From the NCBI RefSeq assembly GCF_963676665.1, contig NZ_OY781378.1, positions 124,001-188,000 on the forward strand: DNA of 64,000 bases, read 5' to 3'. The position numbers and the translations under genes are program-made. Numbering within the stretch: position 1 is the stretch's first letter; each line of letters begins with the position of its first letter. This stretch comes from an uncultured Tolumonas sp. Its GTDB lineage: Bacteria > Pseudomonadota > Gammaproteobacteria > Enterobacterales > Aeromonadaceae. Shown here in pieces: positions 9,382-17,768 of the stretch. The notes beneath the pieces were generated by a model, which worked only from the letters and a program-made list of their open reading frames with translations, searched no databases and was not told the DNA's origin.

Positions 9382-10242
9382 TTACGGGTTTCGTGGGAAT
9401 TTATTGAAATCCGGTTCACGTTTTTCGTTAAAGGCGTTACGACCTTCCTGACCCTCTTCGGTCATGTAAAACAGCATGGTGGCATTACCGGCGAGTTCCT
9501 GCAGACCAGCCTGACCATCACAATCGGCATTCAGTGCGGCTTTCAGACAACGCAAGGCCATCGGGCTGTGTTGCAAAATCTCACGACACCAGCGCACGGT
9601 TTCACGTTCCAGTTCAGCCAATGGCACCACAGTATTCACCAGCCCCATCTCTAGTGCTTCTTTGGCGTCATATTGACGACACAAGAACCAGATCTCGCGG
9701 GCTTTTTTCTGGCCGACTAAGCGTGCCATGTAAGAGGCACCCCAACCACCATCGAACGAACCTACTTTTGGACCAGTCTGGCCGAAACGGGCATTTTCCG
9801 CGGCAATGGTGAGATCACACAGCATATGCAAGACGTGACCGCCACCAATGGCGTAACCGGCGACCATAGCCACAATCGGCTTTGGGCAGGTGCGGATCTG
9901 GCGCTGGAAGTCGAGCACGTTCAGATGGTGCGTGCCTTCGTCATCTTTGTATCCACCGTAGTCACCTCGTACTTTCTGATCTCCGCCGGAACAGAACGCC
10001 AGCTCGCCTTCGCCAGTCAGAATGATGGTACCGATCTGCGCGTCAAAGCGAGCATCTTGCAGCGCTTTCATCATCTCCATCACAGTGAGTGGACGGAACG
10101 CATTACGCACCTGTGGGCGGTTAATGGTGATTTTGGCAATGCCATCGGCAGATTTGTGATAGCGGATGTCTTGGTAATCGGCGCTGCAATCTTGCCATTC
10201 GATAGGGGCATACCAGCGGGCATCGTTATCGTGATCTTGCAT
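9382..10242 (-). CDS. menB: 1,4-Dihydroxy-2-naphthoyl-CoA synthase MenB
   Basis: MenB is a crotonase-fold enzyme that closes the naphthoquinone ring from OSB-CoA. The 286-residue length matches the family. [16 protein letters not shown] carries the active-site Gly/Asp region, [16 protein letters not shown] the oxyanion-hole helix, and [17 protein letters not shown] the conserved catalytic loop. It lies in the men operon after an ERIC-like insertion that separates it from menH by 109 bp. Confidence 0.96.
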   Translation of the reverse strand: MQDHDNDARWYAPIEWQDCSADYQDIRYHKSADGIAKITINRPQVRNAFRPLTVMEMMKALQDARFDAQIGTIILTGEGELAFCSGGDQKVRGDYGGYKDDEGTHHLNVLDFQRQIRTCPKPIVAMVAGYAIGGGHVLHMLCDLTIAAENARFGQTGPKVGSFDGGWGASYMARLVGQKKAREIWFLCRQYDAKEALEMGLVNTVVPLAELERETVRWCREILQHSPMALRCLKAALNADCDGQAGLQELAGNATMLFYMTEEGQEGRNAFNEKREPDFNKFPRNP

Positions 10243-10268
10243 AGTCGTCTCTCATAATTAACAGTAGA

Positions 10269-10390
10269 TACCCTTCCCACTTGAAGTTGCAGCGGCGTTG
10301 GCTGCGTTCATTCGCCCCAATCACATAGTTTATCTATGCTCATGGGGCTCCTCACTTGCCGCCTACCTGCAATTTCAAGTGGTTTGGGTA
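10269..10390. repeat. ERIC-like intergenic repeat unit
   Basis: This imperfect palindrome of about 122 bp has arms CCACTTGAAGTTGCAG (10277-10292) and CTGCAATTTCAAGTGG (10367-10382), an inner GGCGTTGGCTGCGTTC, and outer TACCC and GGGTA ends. The layout and these motifs match the enterobacterial ERIC/IRU family. The right arm supplies the last codons and the stop of menH (from 10390 down). It lies inside the men operon. Confidence 0.8.
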
Positions 10391-11128
10391 GACATTAGTT
10401 AGCCACTGCCGGATAGCAGCCGCCATAGATTCTGGATCGGCGCGGTGCAGATTGTGCCCGCCGGCCAGTATTTGCTGTGTTACCGAACTGCAGTGGGTCG
10501 CCAGTTGCACAGCAATCGCTTGGAATTTCAAATCTTGTTTGCCGCACAGATACAGCACTGGTAGTGATGTGTTTTTTAACCATGGGTACAGATCGGCTTG
10601 TTTCGCTAACGAACAACAACACTGCATATGTGCCAGTTGTGCAGCATTGTTTTGACTGCGCTCGGCGATGAGTTGGGCACGTTCTGCCGGGCTGACATCG
10701 GCAAAGACCGGTTGTTGATACCAGTCGGCTAACACCTCGGTTAATGGCTCGCGATAAAATCGTCGTGCCCAGCGGGCATCGGCACGGGCGCGTGTTTTTC
10801 GCTCATCCAACGAGCTTAAACCGGAGTGTGCATTTTCCAACAGTAAACTTTGTAAACCAGCCGGTTGTGTAGCGGCAAACTGCAACGCCAGTCGCCCGCC
10901 GAGTGAATAACCAAGTAAATGATAATGCGAAATATTTCGTTGCTGTAATTGCTGATTAAGCCAACAGGGAAAATCAGCCATCCGGCTTAAACGTTGTTCG
11001 CGTGCGTCACCGTGCCCCGGCAGATCGAACGCAATGCAGTTGTAGTTGGGTAATTGCCCGATCAGCGCCGACCAATCATTGGCAGAACCTAAAAAACCAT
11101 GCAGTAAGACCAGCGTTGGCTTACTCAC
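10352..11128 (-). CDS. menH: 2-Succinyl-6-hydroxy-2,4-cyclohexadiene-1-carboxylate synthase MenH
   Basis: MenH is an alpha/beta hydrolase that eliminates pyruvate from SEPHCHC. The 258-residue protein has LLHGFLGSANDW (oxyanion loop), LLGYSLGGRLAL (nucleophilic Ser), the Asp in CGKQDLKF and the His in AGGHNLHR. Its start overlaps the menD stop (ATGA). The final residues VYPNHLKLQVGGK are encoded by the ERIC-like repeat and look like an added tail, since the natural domain ends near IRQWLTN. Confidence 0.92.
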   Translation of the reverse strand: MSKPTLVLLHGFLGSANDWSALIGQLPNYNCIAFDLPGHGDAREQRLSRMADFPCWLNQQLQQRNISHYHLLGYSLGGRLALQFAATQPAGLQSLLLENAHSGLSSLDERKTRARADARWARRFYREPLTEVLADWYQQPVFADVSPAERAQLIAERSQNNAAQLAHMQCCCSLAKQADLYPWLKNTSLPVLYLCGKQDLKFQAIAVQLATHCSSVTQQILAGGHNLHRADPESMAAAIRQWLTNVYPNHLKLQVGGK

Positions 11129-12846
11129 GCCGGTAAATCCCGCACATGTTGCGCCAATCCTTTCAGCCAGTTTGCTGCTTCACCTACCGCGACCTTACAT
11201 TCCAAAATGGTGGCACTGTGTCGTGTTAATGCGTGTTGATAATCATTCTGGAAGCTGGTTGCATCCGTTGGTGCGGCATAAGCGAGCTGAAACTGTTCGG
11301 CACTGGCTTGGAAGTTGAGCCCATGAGGCAGTTGGTAAAAATGTTCGCGGATCTGGTTGTGCTCCGGCACCGGCAGCATGTGAAAAATATTACCACCATC
11401 ATTATTGATGATGATCAGCACAAAAGGGCTATTCAGGCTACGTAATAACGCCAGACTGTTAAGATCAAACAGCGCTGATGTGTCGCCGAGCAGCACGGTG
11501 GTTGGCTGCGTCGGCATGGCTTTGGCAATGCCTGCAGCGGTAGCGATTAAGCCATCAATACCGGAAGCACCGCGATTGGTGTAAATATGCGTAGGTCGTG
11601 AGCCGGTTGTACCGAGCATATCCAAAATACGGATCGGCATGCTGTTGCCAATAAACAGCTGACCGTTGATCTGGGCATTCAACTGATGACAGAGGGTTAT
11701 TTCCCCCCATGTAGGCAGTTGTTGCTCGATCAGTGCCGCGAGCTTTTTATCCCATGCGGTGAGTTGATGCCATGCCGGACTCGATGTCTCAAGTTGATGC
11801 GCCTGACACCAGTTACTAATTGCGCTGACAAACCGCTGTTGTACGGCGAGGCCATTATCTACTCGTTCTGCACTGCTATCGATTTGCCAGCAGTGCTGCC
11901 ATTCCTGCTCAGTCAAAAACTGCTGCAGACGTTTGGAAATCAGGCGTCCACCGAATAACAGCAGTGTTTCAGCCTGAGCTAATTCGGCGCGAAATTCAGG
12001 GTGATGCAGCGCCAGATCGGCATAGTTGATGGCGTGTGGATGAAAGCGCAGTTGTGACTGAATATCCGCAATTAACGGCCAACCGGTTTGTGCTGCAAAT
12101 TGCAAAATAGCGTTGGCATCTTCTTGCCGAGTCAGACGGCCGACGACAATCAGCCCTTTACTGCGGCACACAGTTTCCCATGCCGGATCGGTTGGGCAGA
12201 CTGTTTGTGCCGGCGTGTAACGCGTCCAGGGTTCATGACTGTCGACCCAACGACTTAACCCTTGTAGCGCATGGGCTGGCAGCTGTTGCCCTTCTACCGG
12301 ATAAAGTGGTTCGCGGAACGCACAATTCAGATGCACAGGGCCGGGCGTTTGTTGTTGCTGAAACGCAGCTTGATCGACCGAGGCCAACAGCCATGCCGGT
12401 GTTATATCATTGCTCGGGGTTGGCAATAATTGCTGATAAACCGGATAGCTGGAAAAAATAGTGCTTTGATCGATAGCTTGATTGGCACCATTACCGATCA
12501 ATTCGGCAGGGCGATCGGCAGTCAGCAACCAAAGAGGAACACCCGATTGGCGCGCTTCCACCACGGCAGGTAGCAAGTTGGCTACCGCACTGCCGGAGGT
12601 GACGATCACCGCGACCGGTCGTTGGCTGCCTTGCGCTAACCCCAGCGCCAGAAAACCCAAACCGCGTTCGTCAAAATGCAGGTGTGTCGTGATCGCGGGG
12701 TTTGCTGCCGCGGCTAAAGTCAGCGGCGTAGAGCGTGAACCCGGCGCAATACAGATATCACGCACTCCCAATCGCGCCAGCTCTTCAATAATCAACGAAC
12801 TCCACAGGGCATGCAGGCTACCTAACGCTTGCCACTGCTCAGTCAT
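11125..12846 (-). CDS. menD: SEPHCHC synthase MenD
   Basis: MenD, a thiamine-diphosphate enzyme, adds the succinic semialdehyde unit from 2-oxoglutarate to isochorismate; this is the committed step of menaquinone synthesis. The 573-residue protein shows IAPGSRSTPLTLAA near the N-terminus and the ThDP motif LLGDTSALFDLNSL followed by IINNDGGNIF. The start at 12846 (MTEQWQAL) is chosen because its ATG overlaps the menF stop (ATGACTGA). A longer frame upstream only runs into menF. Confidence 0.95.
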   Translation of the reverse strand: MTEQWQALGSLHALWSSLIIEELARLGVRDICIAPGSRSTPLTLAAAANPAITTHLHFDERGLGFLALGLAQGSQRPVAVIVTSGSAVANLLPAVVEARQSGVPLWLLTADRPAELIGNGANQAIDQSTIFSSYPVYQQLLPTPSNDITPAWLLASVDQAAFQQQQTPGPVHLNCAFREPLYPVEGQQLPAHALQGLSRWVDSHEPWTRYTPAQTVCPTDPAWETVCRSKGLIVVGRLTRQEDANAILQFAAQTGWPLIADIQSQLRFHPHAINYADLALHHPEFRAELAQAETLLLFGGRLISKRLQQFLTEQEWQHCWQIDSSAERVDNGLAVQQRFVSAISNWCQAHQLETSSPAWHQLTAWDKKLAALIEQQLPTWGEITLCHQLNAQINGQLFIGNSMPIRILDMLGTTGSRPTHIYTNRGASGIDGLIATAAGIAKAMPTQPTTVLLGDTSALFDLNSLALLRSLNSPFVLIIINNDGGNIFHMLPVPEHNQIREHFYQLPHGLNFQASAEQFQLAYAAPTDATSFQNDYQHALTRHSATILECKVAVGEAANWLKGLAQHVRDLPA

Positions 12847-14302
12847 GCCAGACACCCAACATGCTGTTGAGTTTGGTGTCGAGCTCCTGCCATTCGGCTT
12901 CTGCATCAGAACCGGTCAAAATGCCGGCACCGGTATAGAGGTGCAGCTGATTTTGATGCCACAAGCCACTGCGAATGGCGACGGTAAATTCCGATACATC
13001 TTCGCTGATAAACCCGCAAGCGCCGGCATACCAACCACGCTGATGTTGCTCCAGTGCGCGGATCTGGCTTAATGCTTTGCGACGAGGCGAGCCGCCGACA
13101 GCTGGTGTCGGGTGTACCTTTTGCAGCAATTGCCAATCGGCGGTTTCCGGTAACAATGTGGCTTCGATTTCCCGTTTGATATGCTGGATATGTTTCAGTG
13201 GCAGGATCTGTGCTTCCGACACTACTGCGGTATCGGCCAGCCCGTCTAAACGGGTCAGAATGTCGGTGTGCACAAAGCGATTTTCCAGCCTATTTTTACC
13301 GTCCTGCAATAACAATGAGGCAAGCTCTGCATCTTGCTCGGCATCGCCGGTGCGCGGGGTGCTACCTGCCAGTGCCTCACTGAACAACTGACGATCATGC
13401 CGGCGATAAAGGCGTTCTGGTGAGCTGGCGATAAAACAGCTCTCCGGCGAGAATTGATAGCCGATATGAAAACAGGCCGGCGTGGCACTTTGCCAGGTGG
13501 CCAGCAGATCCCACGGGTTGAGTTCTTCATTAAATTGCAGTGTGGTGCGACGCGATAACACCACTTTGGGGATGATTTTTAAGGCATCCGGCTGCAACAC
13601 CTGCGACAACCACTGTATCCAGCGTGGTTTATCAGGGGTGTCGTGGCGCTCACGTTGGGCCGGTAAATAGTGCGACAGCGTGGTTTCCGGCTGTAACTGC
13701 TGCAACGCTTCACGTGCCGCGGTCAGTTCGCTGGCTTGGTTGTTACCGTCAAACCAGAGATTACACACCAGCTCGGTTTGATTACCCTGACGGATCAGCT
13801 CAATACGCGGTAGTACAAAACGGCATTGTCCAAACTCTTGCCATTCACCCGTGACTGGTTGTTGGTAGTCAAAGGCCAGTCCGCCGTAATAACGCGGGTA
13901 GCTGCCGGCATGTGGGCGCAGTTGTCCGGTCAGTGAGGCCAATTGCGCTGGATCGGTCAGTTCCCTGATTGCGCCTAACACGGCAAATTCGCGGTCACGC
14001 TCGCGAGCATGCCAGTAGATGCGCGGAAACAGCGGCTGCTCTTTTAACCAGCCAATCAGTGAAGTGACATCCATCGCGGCGCGCAGGCGAACAAAACCTT
14101 GTTGCTCGGCGGCGGTGAGTGCGTCTAGTTGTTCCAGTAAATGAATTTGAGCCAGCATTGGAATAATCGCATAAATCGGAATGCCGTCTGTCGCGAAGGG
14201 GGCGGTAAACTGCCAAAAGGCGTTGGCATCCGGTATAGTACGCCCTTTACAGGAAAGGCTTCCGCCCGCGGAATCGCACCAGTATAGGGCTGGGCGCATC
14301 AT
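12839..14302 (-). CDS. menF: Isochorismate synthase MenF
   Basis: MenF isomerises chorismate to isochorismate, the entry to menaquinone synthesis. The chorismate-binding domain occupies the C-terminal half: CFIASSPERLYRR, EALAGSTPRTG, HPTPAVGGSPR, WYAGACGFI and LYTGAGILTGSDAEAEWQELD. The start at 14302 (487 residues) follows AGGTGGG on the minus strand with 7-base spacing. The frame stays open another 72 codons upstream, but that part overlaps divergent menA and is non-homologous in character. It is the first gene of menF-D-H-B-C-E. Confidence 0.92.
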   Translation of the reverse strand: MMRPALYWCDSAGGSLSCKGRTIPDANAFWQFTAPFATDGIPIYAIIPMLAQIHLLEQLDALTAAEQQGFVRLRAAMDVTSLIGWLKEQPLFPRIYWHARERDREFAVLGAIRELTDPAQLASLTGQLRPHAGSYPRYYGGLAFDYQQPVTGEWQEFGQCRFVLPRIELIRQGNQTELVCNLWFDGNNQASELTAAREALQQLQPETTLSHYLPAQRERHDTPDKPRWIQWLSQVLQPDALKIIPKVVLSRRTTLQFNEELNPWDLLATWQSATPACFHIGYQFSPESCFIASSPERLYRRHDRQLFSEALAGSTPRTGDAEQDAELASLLLQDGKNRLENRFVHTDILTRLDGLADTAVVSEAQILPLKHIQHIKREIEATLLPETADWQLLQKVHPTPAVGGSPRRKALSQIRALEQHQRGWYAGACGFISEDVSEFTVAIRSGLWHQNQLHLYTGAGILTGSDAEAEWQELDTKLNSMLGVWHD

Positions 14303-14367
14303 GGGTAAACCCACCTGTGCCAGTTGTGATAAATAGTTGCTGTGTAACGTAAGGAAAAAGTGGCCGA
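14303..14367. promoter_or_regulatory. Divergent menF / menA promoter region
   Basis: Only 65 bp separate the two start codons, so both men transcription units must be driven from here or from sites within the opposite coding region. I could not assign a convincing -35/-10 pair. Confidence 0.4.
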
Positions 14368-15276
14368 ATGAATAAACCACGTTGGAAAGTTTGGTTGCAA
14401 GCAGCTCGCCTGCGTACATTGCCATTGGCCTGTGCTGCGGTGTTGTTGGGCAGTGGTTTGGCGGCAGGGGCGGATCTTTTTCACGCCAATGTCTTCGTCT
14501 TGTGTTTGTTAACCGCAATTGGCTTGCAGATTTTATCGAATCTGGCGAACGATTACGGTGATGCTGTCTCAGGTGCTGATAATGATGATCGTGTGGGCCC
14601 GCAACGCACTGTCGTCAGTGGTTTGATCACTCGCGAACAGATGCAGCGCGCCATGGTGCTGGTGGCGGGGCTGACGATCATCAGTGGGTTGATCTTATTG
14701 TGGACGGCCTTTTCCGGCGATTGGCTGGCGATCCTGACCTTTATCGGTTTTGGTGGTTTAGCGCTGATTGCCGCAGTGACCTATACCGTGGGGCGTCGCC
14801 CGTATGGTTATCGTGGTTTGGGTGATTTATCAGTATTCCTGTTTTTCGGTTTGCTGGGTGTGTTGGGAACTTACTATTTATTTACCCAACAGTTTGATCC
14901 GTTACTGATTTTACCGGCAGCCAGTTGCGGTTTTCTGGCGACCGGGGTGCTGAATATCAACAACATCCGCGATATGGATACCGATCTGGCCAGTGGCAAA
15001 CGCACTTTCGCGTCACGGCTGGGCACGATCTGGTCGCGCCGCTATCACTGGCTATTGGTGTTGGGCGCAGGCGGAATGACGATCGTGTTCATATTGTTAC
15101 GCGCACATACGGCATGGCCGTGGTTGTTTTTGCCGGCATGGGTGCCGTTGATGCTGATTGCCCGCGTGGTGCAGCAGAGCCATGATCCTGATGTATTGGA
15201 TCAACAGCTAAAGCGTACCGCGATGAGCAGCCTGCTGTTTAACTTACTGCTGGCAATCGGTTTTGCGCTCGACTAG
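14368..15276 (+). CDS. menA: 1,4-Dihydroxy-2-naphthoate polyprenyltransferase MenA
   Basis: MenA is a UbiA-superfamily membrane enzyme that attaches the polyprenyl tail to DHNA, forming demethylmenaquinone. The 302-residue protein has about eight or nine hydrophobic segments and the two Asp-rich motifs of the family, NDYGDAVSGADNDD and NIRDMDTDLASGKRT. It completes the pathway with the divergent menF-E operon; the last methyltransferase (UbiE/MenG) is not in this window. Confidence 0.95.
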   Translation: MNKPRWKVWLQAARLRTLPLACAAVLLGSGLAAGADLFHANVFVLCLLTAIGLQILSNLANDYGDAVSGADNDDRVGPQRTVVSGLITREQMQRAMVLVAGLTIISGLILLWTAFSGDWLAILTFIGFGGLALIAAVTYTVGRRPYGYRGLGDLSVFLFFGLLGVLGTYYLFTQQFDPLLILPAASCGFLATGVLNINNIRDMDTDLASGKRTFASRLGTIWSRRYHWLLVLGAGGMTIVFILLRAHTAWPWLFLPAWVPLMLIARVVQQSHDPDVLDQQLKRTAMSSLLFNLLLAIGFALD

Positions 15277-15322
15277 TCTATCTTTTTCGAGTGTGTTTTA
15301 AGCAGATTCTCCGGAGGAAGAA

Positions 15323-15943
15323 ATGGATTTTCATGTCTGGCTGACGTATCTGGCAACCACCATTGTATTTAGTATTTACCCTGGTTCCGGTGCGGTAAAT
15401 ACGATCAGTAACGCTATTCGTTACGGCGTGCGCGGCTCCGTACCGGCAATTGCCGGATTACAGCTCGGGTTGTCGATCCATTTAGTGCTGGTGGGCGTGG
15501 GCTTGGGCACGTTGTTAGCGCAATCCGCGACCGCTTTTGCTGTGCTGAAATGGTTTGGTGTGGCTTATCTGGTCTGGCTGGGTTGGAGCAAATGGCGCGA
15601 AGTGCCACAACTGATGAAAAGTGGTGTCGGGCAGCAAGATGGCCCACGGCCGGCCCTGTTTTGGCCAGCCGTGTTTGTGAACCTGACCAATCCGAAAAGT
15701 ATTGTGTTTCTGGTCGCGCTGTTTCCGCAATTTCTGCACGCCGATTACCCGCTGTGGTCACAAGCGCTGATTTTATCTATCACTTGTGTATTAGTGGATG
15801 TAATTGTCATGCTGGGTTATGCCGCGCTGGCAGCACCGCTGACCCATCTGGTACAAAACGAAAAAGGCATGCGCACGCAAAACCGCATTTTTGGTTCCCT
15901 GTTTATTGCTGCGGGCGCCTTGCTCTCCGGCGCCTCACGTTAG
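15323..15943 (+). CDS. LysE/RhtB family amino-acid exporter
   Basis: This 206-residue protein has five or six hydrophobic helices and the LysE-family N-terminal pattern (FSIYPGSGAVNTISNAIRYG, then GLQLGLSIHLVLVGVGLG). KWFGVAYLVWLGWSKWR and FVNLTNPKSIVFLVALFPQF are typical of RhtB-like exporters of homoserine, threonine or similar amino acids. CCGGAGGAAGAA precedes the ATG. It lies 46 bp after menA and may share its transcript. The substrate is not predictable. Confidence 0.85.
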   Translation: MDFHVWLTYLATTIVFSIYPGSGAVNTISNAIRYGVRGSVPAIAGLQLGLSIHLVLVGVGLGTLLAQSATAFAVLKWFGVAYLVWLGWSKWREVPQLMKSGVGQQDGPRPALFWPAVFVNLTNPKSIVFLVALFPQFLHADYPLWSQALILSITCVLVDVIVMLGYAALAAPLTHLVQNEKGMRTQNRIFGSLFIAAGALLSGASR

Positions 15944-15950
15944 ATTCCAG

Positions 15951-15990
15951 CATGAACAGCCAGACCTGGTTTCTGGCTGTTCATGTTATT
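15951..15990 (+). terminator. Terminator after the LysE-family gene
   Basis: A 14-bp stem (15951-15964 with 15972-15985) with a 7-base loop is followed by TTATT. The U-tract is weak. Confidence 0.55.
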
Positions 15991-16077
15991 CACGGTCATT
16001 TCTTCATCTTTTCCTTTTATCGGCATCACATTTTTCTATAATCTGCGCCGCTTTCTACACCGTGCCGGAGTTGTGTG

Positions 16078-17610
16078 ATGTTGTTCCGTGGTTTGTTGTT
16101 GTCCTTTTTATTGTTGCATTCACTGTTAGTCCACGCGGCATTACCGCTCACGCCATTTGAACGCAGTGCAACTTACACCTTACCCAATTCCGCCGAAGTG
16201 TCGGCTTATCTGCATCAACTCACGCAACAATCATTACAAGCGTCTGTGCTCTCGTTAGGCCGCTCGGCAGGGGGGCGCCCGATAGAAGCGTTGCTGCTGT
16301 CGCACGATGCCGCATTTTTGAAAAATGGTCAGCCAGATGCGTATCGGCCGACCGTGATGCTGATTGGATCGCAACATGGCAATGAACCCTCTGGTACTGA
16401 AGCGGTGCAGATCTTGGTGCGTCAGCTGTTAGATGGCGATCAGCAGCATCTGTTGAATAAGATGAATTTTATCGCAATTGTGTTAGCTAACCCCGATGGT
16501 CGTGATTTGAATCGTCGCCTGAATGCCAAAGATGAAAATCCGAATATTGATTTTATTGCCACGGCAGCATCAGAAACACAGATCTATATTGATGCACTGC
16601 AACGTTTCCAACCGGATGTTGTCTACGATCTGCATGAAACCGGGCGGGTAAAATATCCGCTTACATACAAAGAAGGTTACCTGACCACCATCAATGCACA
16701 GTTTGAAGTGGGCGATAACCCCAATATTGATGCCGGATTGCGTCACTATGCGGATAATATTTTTCTGCCTAATTTATTAAAACAGGTCAGTGCGCAGGGT
16801 ATTCCGGCTACCCGTTACGATGGTGAAATTATCACTTTGTCGCAAGCCGTGACCCGCGGTGCCATGAATCTGAGTAATTTTCGTAATTACGCTTCGCTGA
16901 TGGGGTCGTTAACCGTAGTGGCGGAAAGTTTGTTAGATGAGCCGGGAAATTATTCCACGCCGAATAACATCAAAGAACGTGTGCAGCGACAATATGTAGC
17001 CTTAACGCAGTTTTTATCGCTGGTGGAACACGATGCGCACAAGATCCAGCAATTAAGTCGCCATGCGCGGCAAGACTGGCGTAATAAAACCGATCTGCAA
17101 ATTGCGCTGGAATTTGGTTTCGCGCCTAACCCACAAACACCGAAAATTGATGTGACTTTAGTCGAGCAAAAAAGTGGCAAACGGGTGATAAAGCCATTCC
17201 CGTATACCGATAAAATTGTGGTCACGGAAATGGAACCGTTACCCACAGGGTTTGTGATCAGAGCGGAGCAAGCTCGTTATAAAACGTTACTTGATCATCA
17301 TCATATTCAATATCGCGTTGTTTCTAAGGCGGAAAAAGTTCGTGTAGAACAACAACGGATCAGTGCGTTAACCGTCTCGGAAGTGCAGCGTCCGGGTGTG
17401 CGCGACTGGCTGGATGTCGGTGTGCAGGAAAAAGAGCTGACGACTGAGCTGAAACCGGGTGATTTGATCGTGAGCACACATCAACCGCTTGGGCGCCTGG
17501 CGGCAATTATTCTCGATCCACGTTCAGATAATACGATCTATCAGGAAGAGGAATGGCGAGGGTTGTTATTACACAATCCATTGCCGGTTGCCGTGTTGCT
17601 TACGCATTAA
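16078..17610 (+). CDS. Secreted M14-family zinc carboxypeptidase
   Basis: This 510-residue protein has a signal peptide (LLLSFLLLHSLLVHA) and a zinc-peptidase domain. Zinc ligands are in QHGNEPSGTE (HxxE) and the His of VYDLHETGR. NPDGRDLNRRLNAKDENPNID carries the substrate-binding Asn-Arg, and VAESLLDEPG is a candidate for the catalytic Glu. About 200 C-terminal residues form an extra domain I do not recognise. GGAG lies 7 bases before the ATG at 16078. It probably trims peptides in the periplasm; specificity is unknown. Confidence 0.82.
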   Translation: MLFRGLLLSFLLLHSLLVHAALPLTPFERSATYTLPNSAEVSAYLHQLTQQSLQASVLSLGRSAGGRPIEALLLSHDAAFLKNGQPDAYRPTVMLIGSQHGNEPSGTEAVQILVRQLLDGDQQHLLNKMNFIAIVLANPDGRDLNRRLNAKDENPNIDFIATAASETQIYIDALQRFQPDVVYDLHETGRVKYPLTYKEGYLTTINAQFEVGDNPNIDAGLRHYADNIFLPNLLKQVSAQGIPATRYDGEIITLSQAVTRGAMNLSNFRNYASLMGSLTVVAESLLDEPGNYSTPNNIKERVQRQYVALTQFLSLVEHDAHKIQQLSRHARQDWRNKTDLQIALEFGFAPNPQTPKIDVTLVEQKSGKRVIKPFPYTDKIVVTEMEPLPTGFVIRAEQARYKTLLDHHHIQYRVVSKAEKVRVEQQRISALTVSEVQRPGVRDWLDVGVQEKELTTELKPGDLIVSTHQPLGRLAAIILDPRSDNTIYQEEEWRGLLLHNPLPVAVLLTH

Positions 17611-17768
17611 AAGACGAGTGAATTGAAGCAGTTGAACTGTGATCGTGTCGTTATATGCAGATAAAAAATGTCGGTATATCTATTTCTGAGAACAATTAAG
17701 TTGGCTGATAAATATACATTTCACTAGACTCGCGTATGGGCTTTATTTATTCGTCTGTAGGTGATGGC

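Noticed and set aside
14303-14518. N-terminal extension of MenF
   Set aside because: It overlaps the divergent menA coding region, and a strong ribosome-binding site precedes the internal ATG at 14302.
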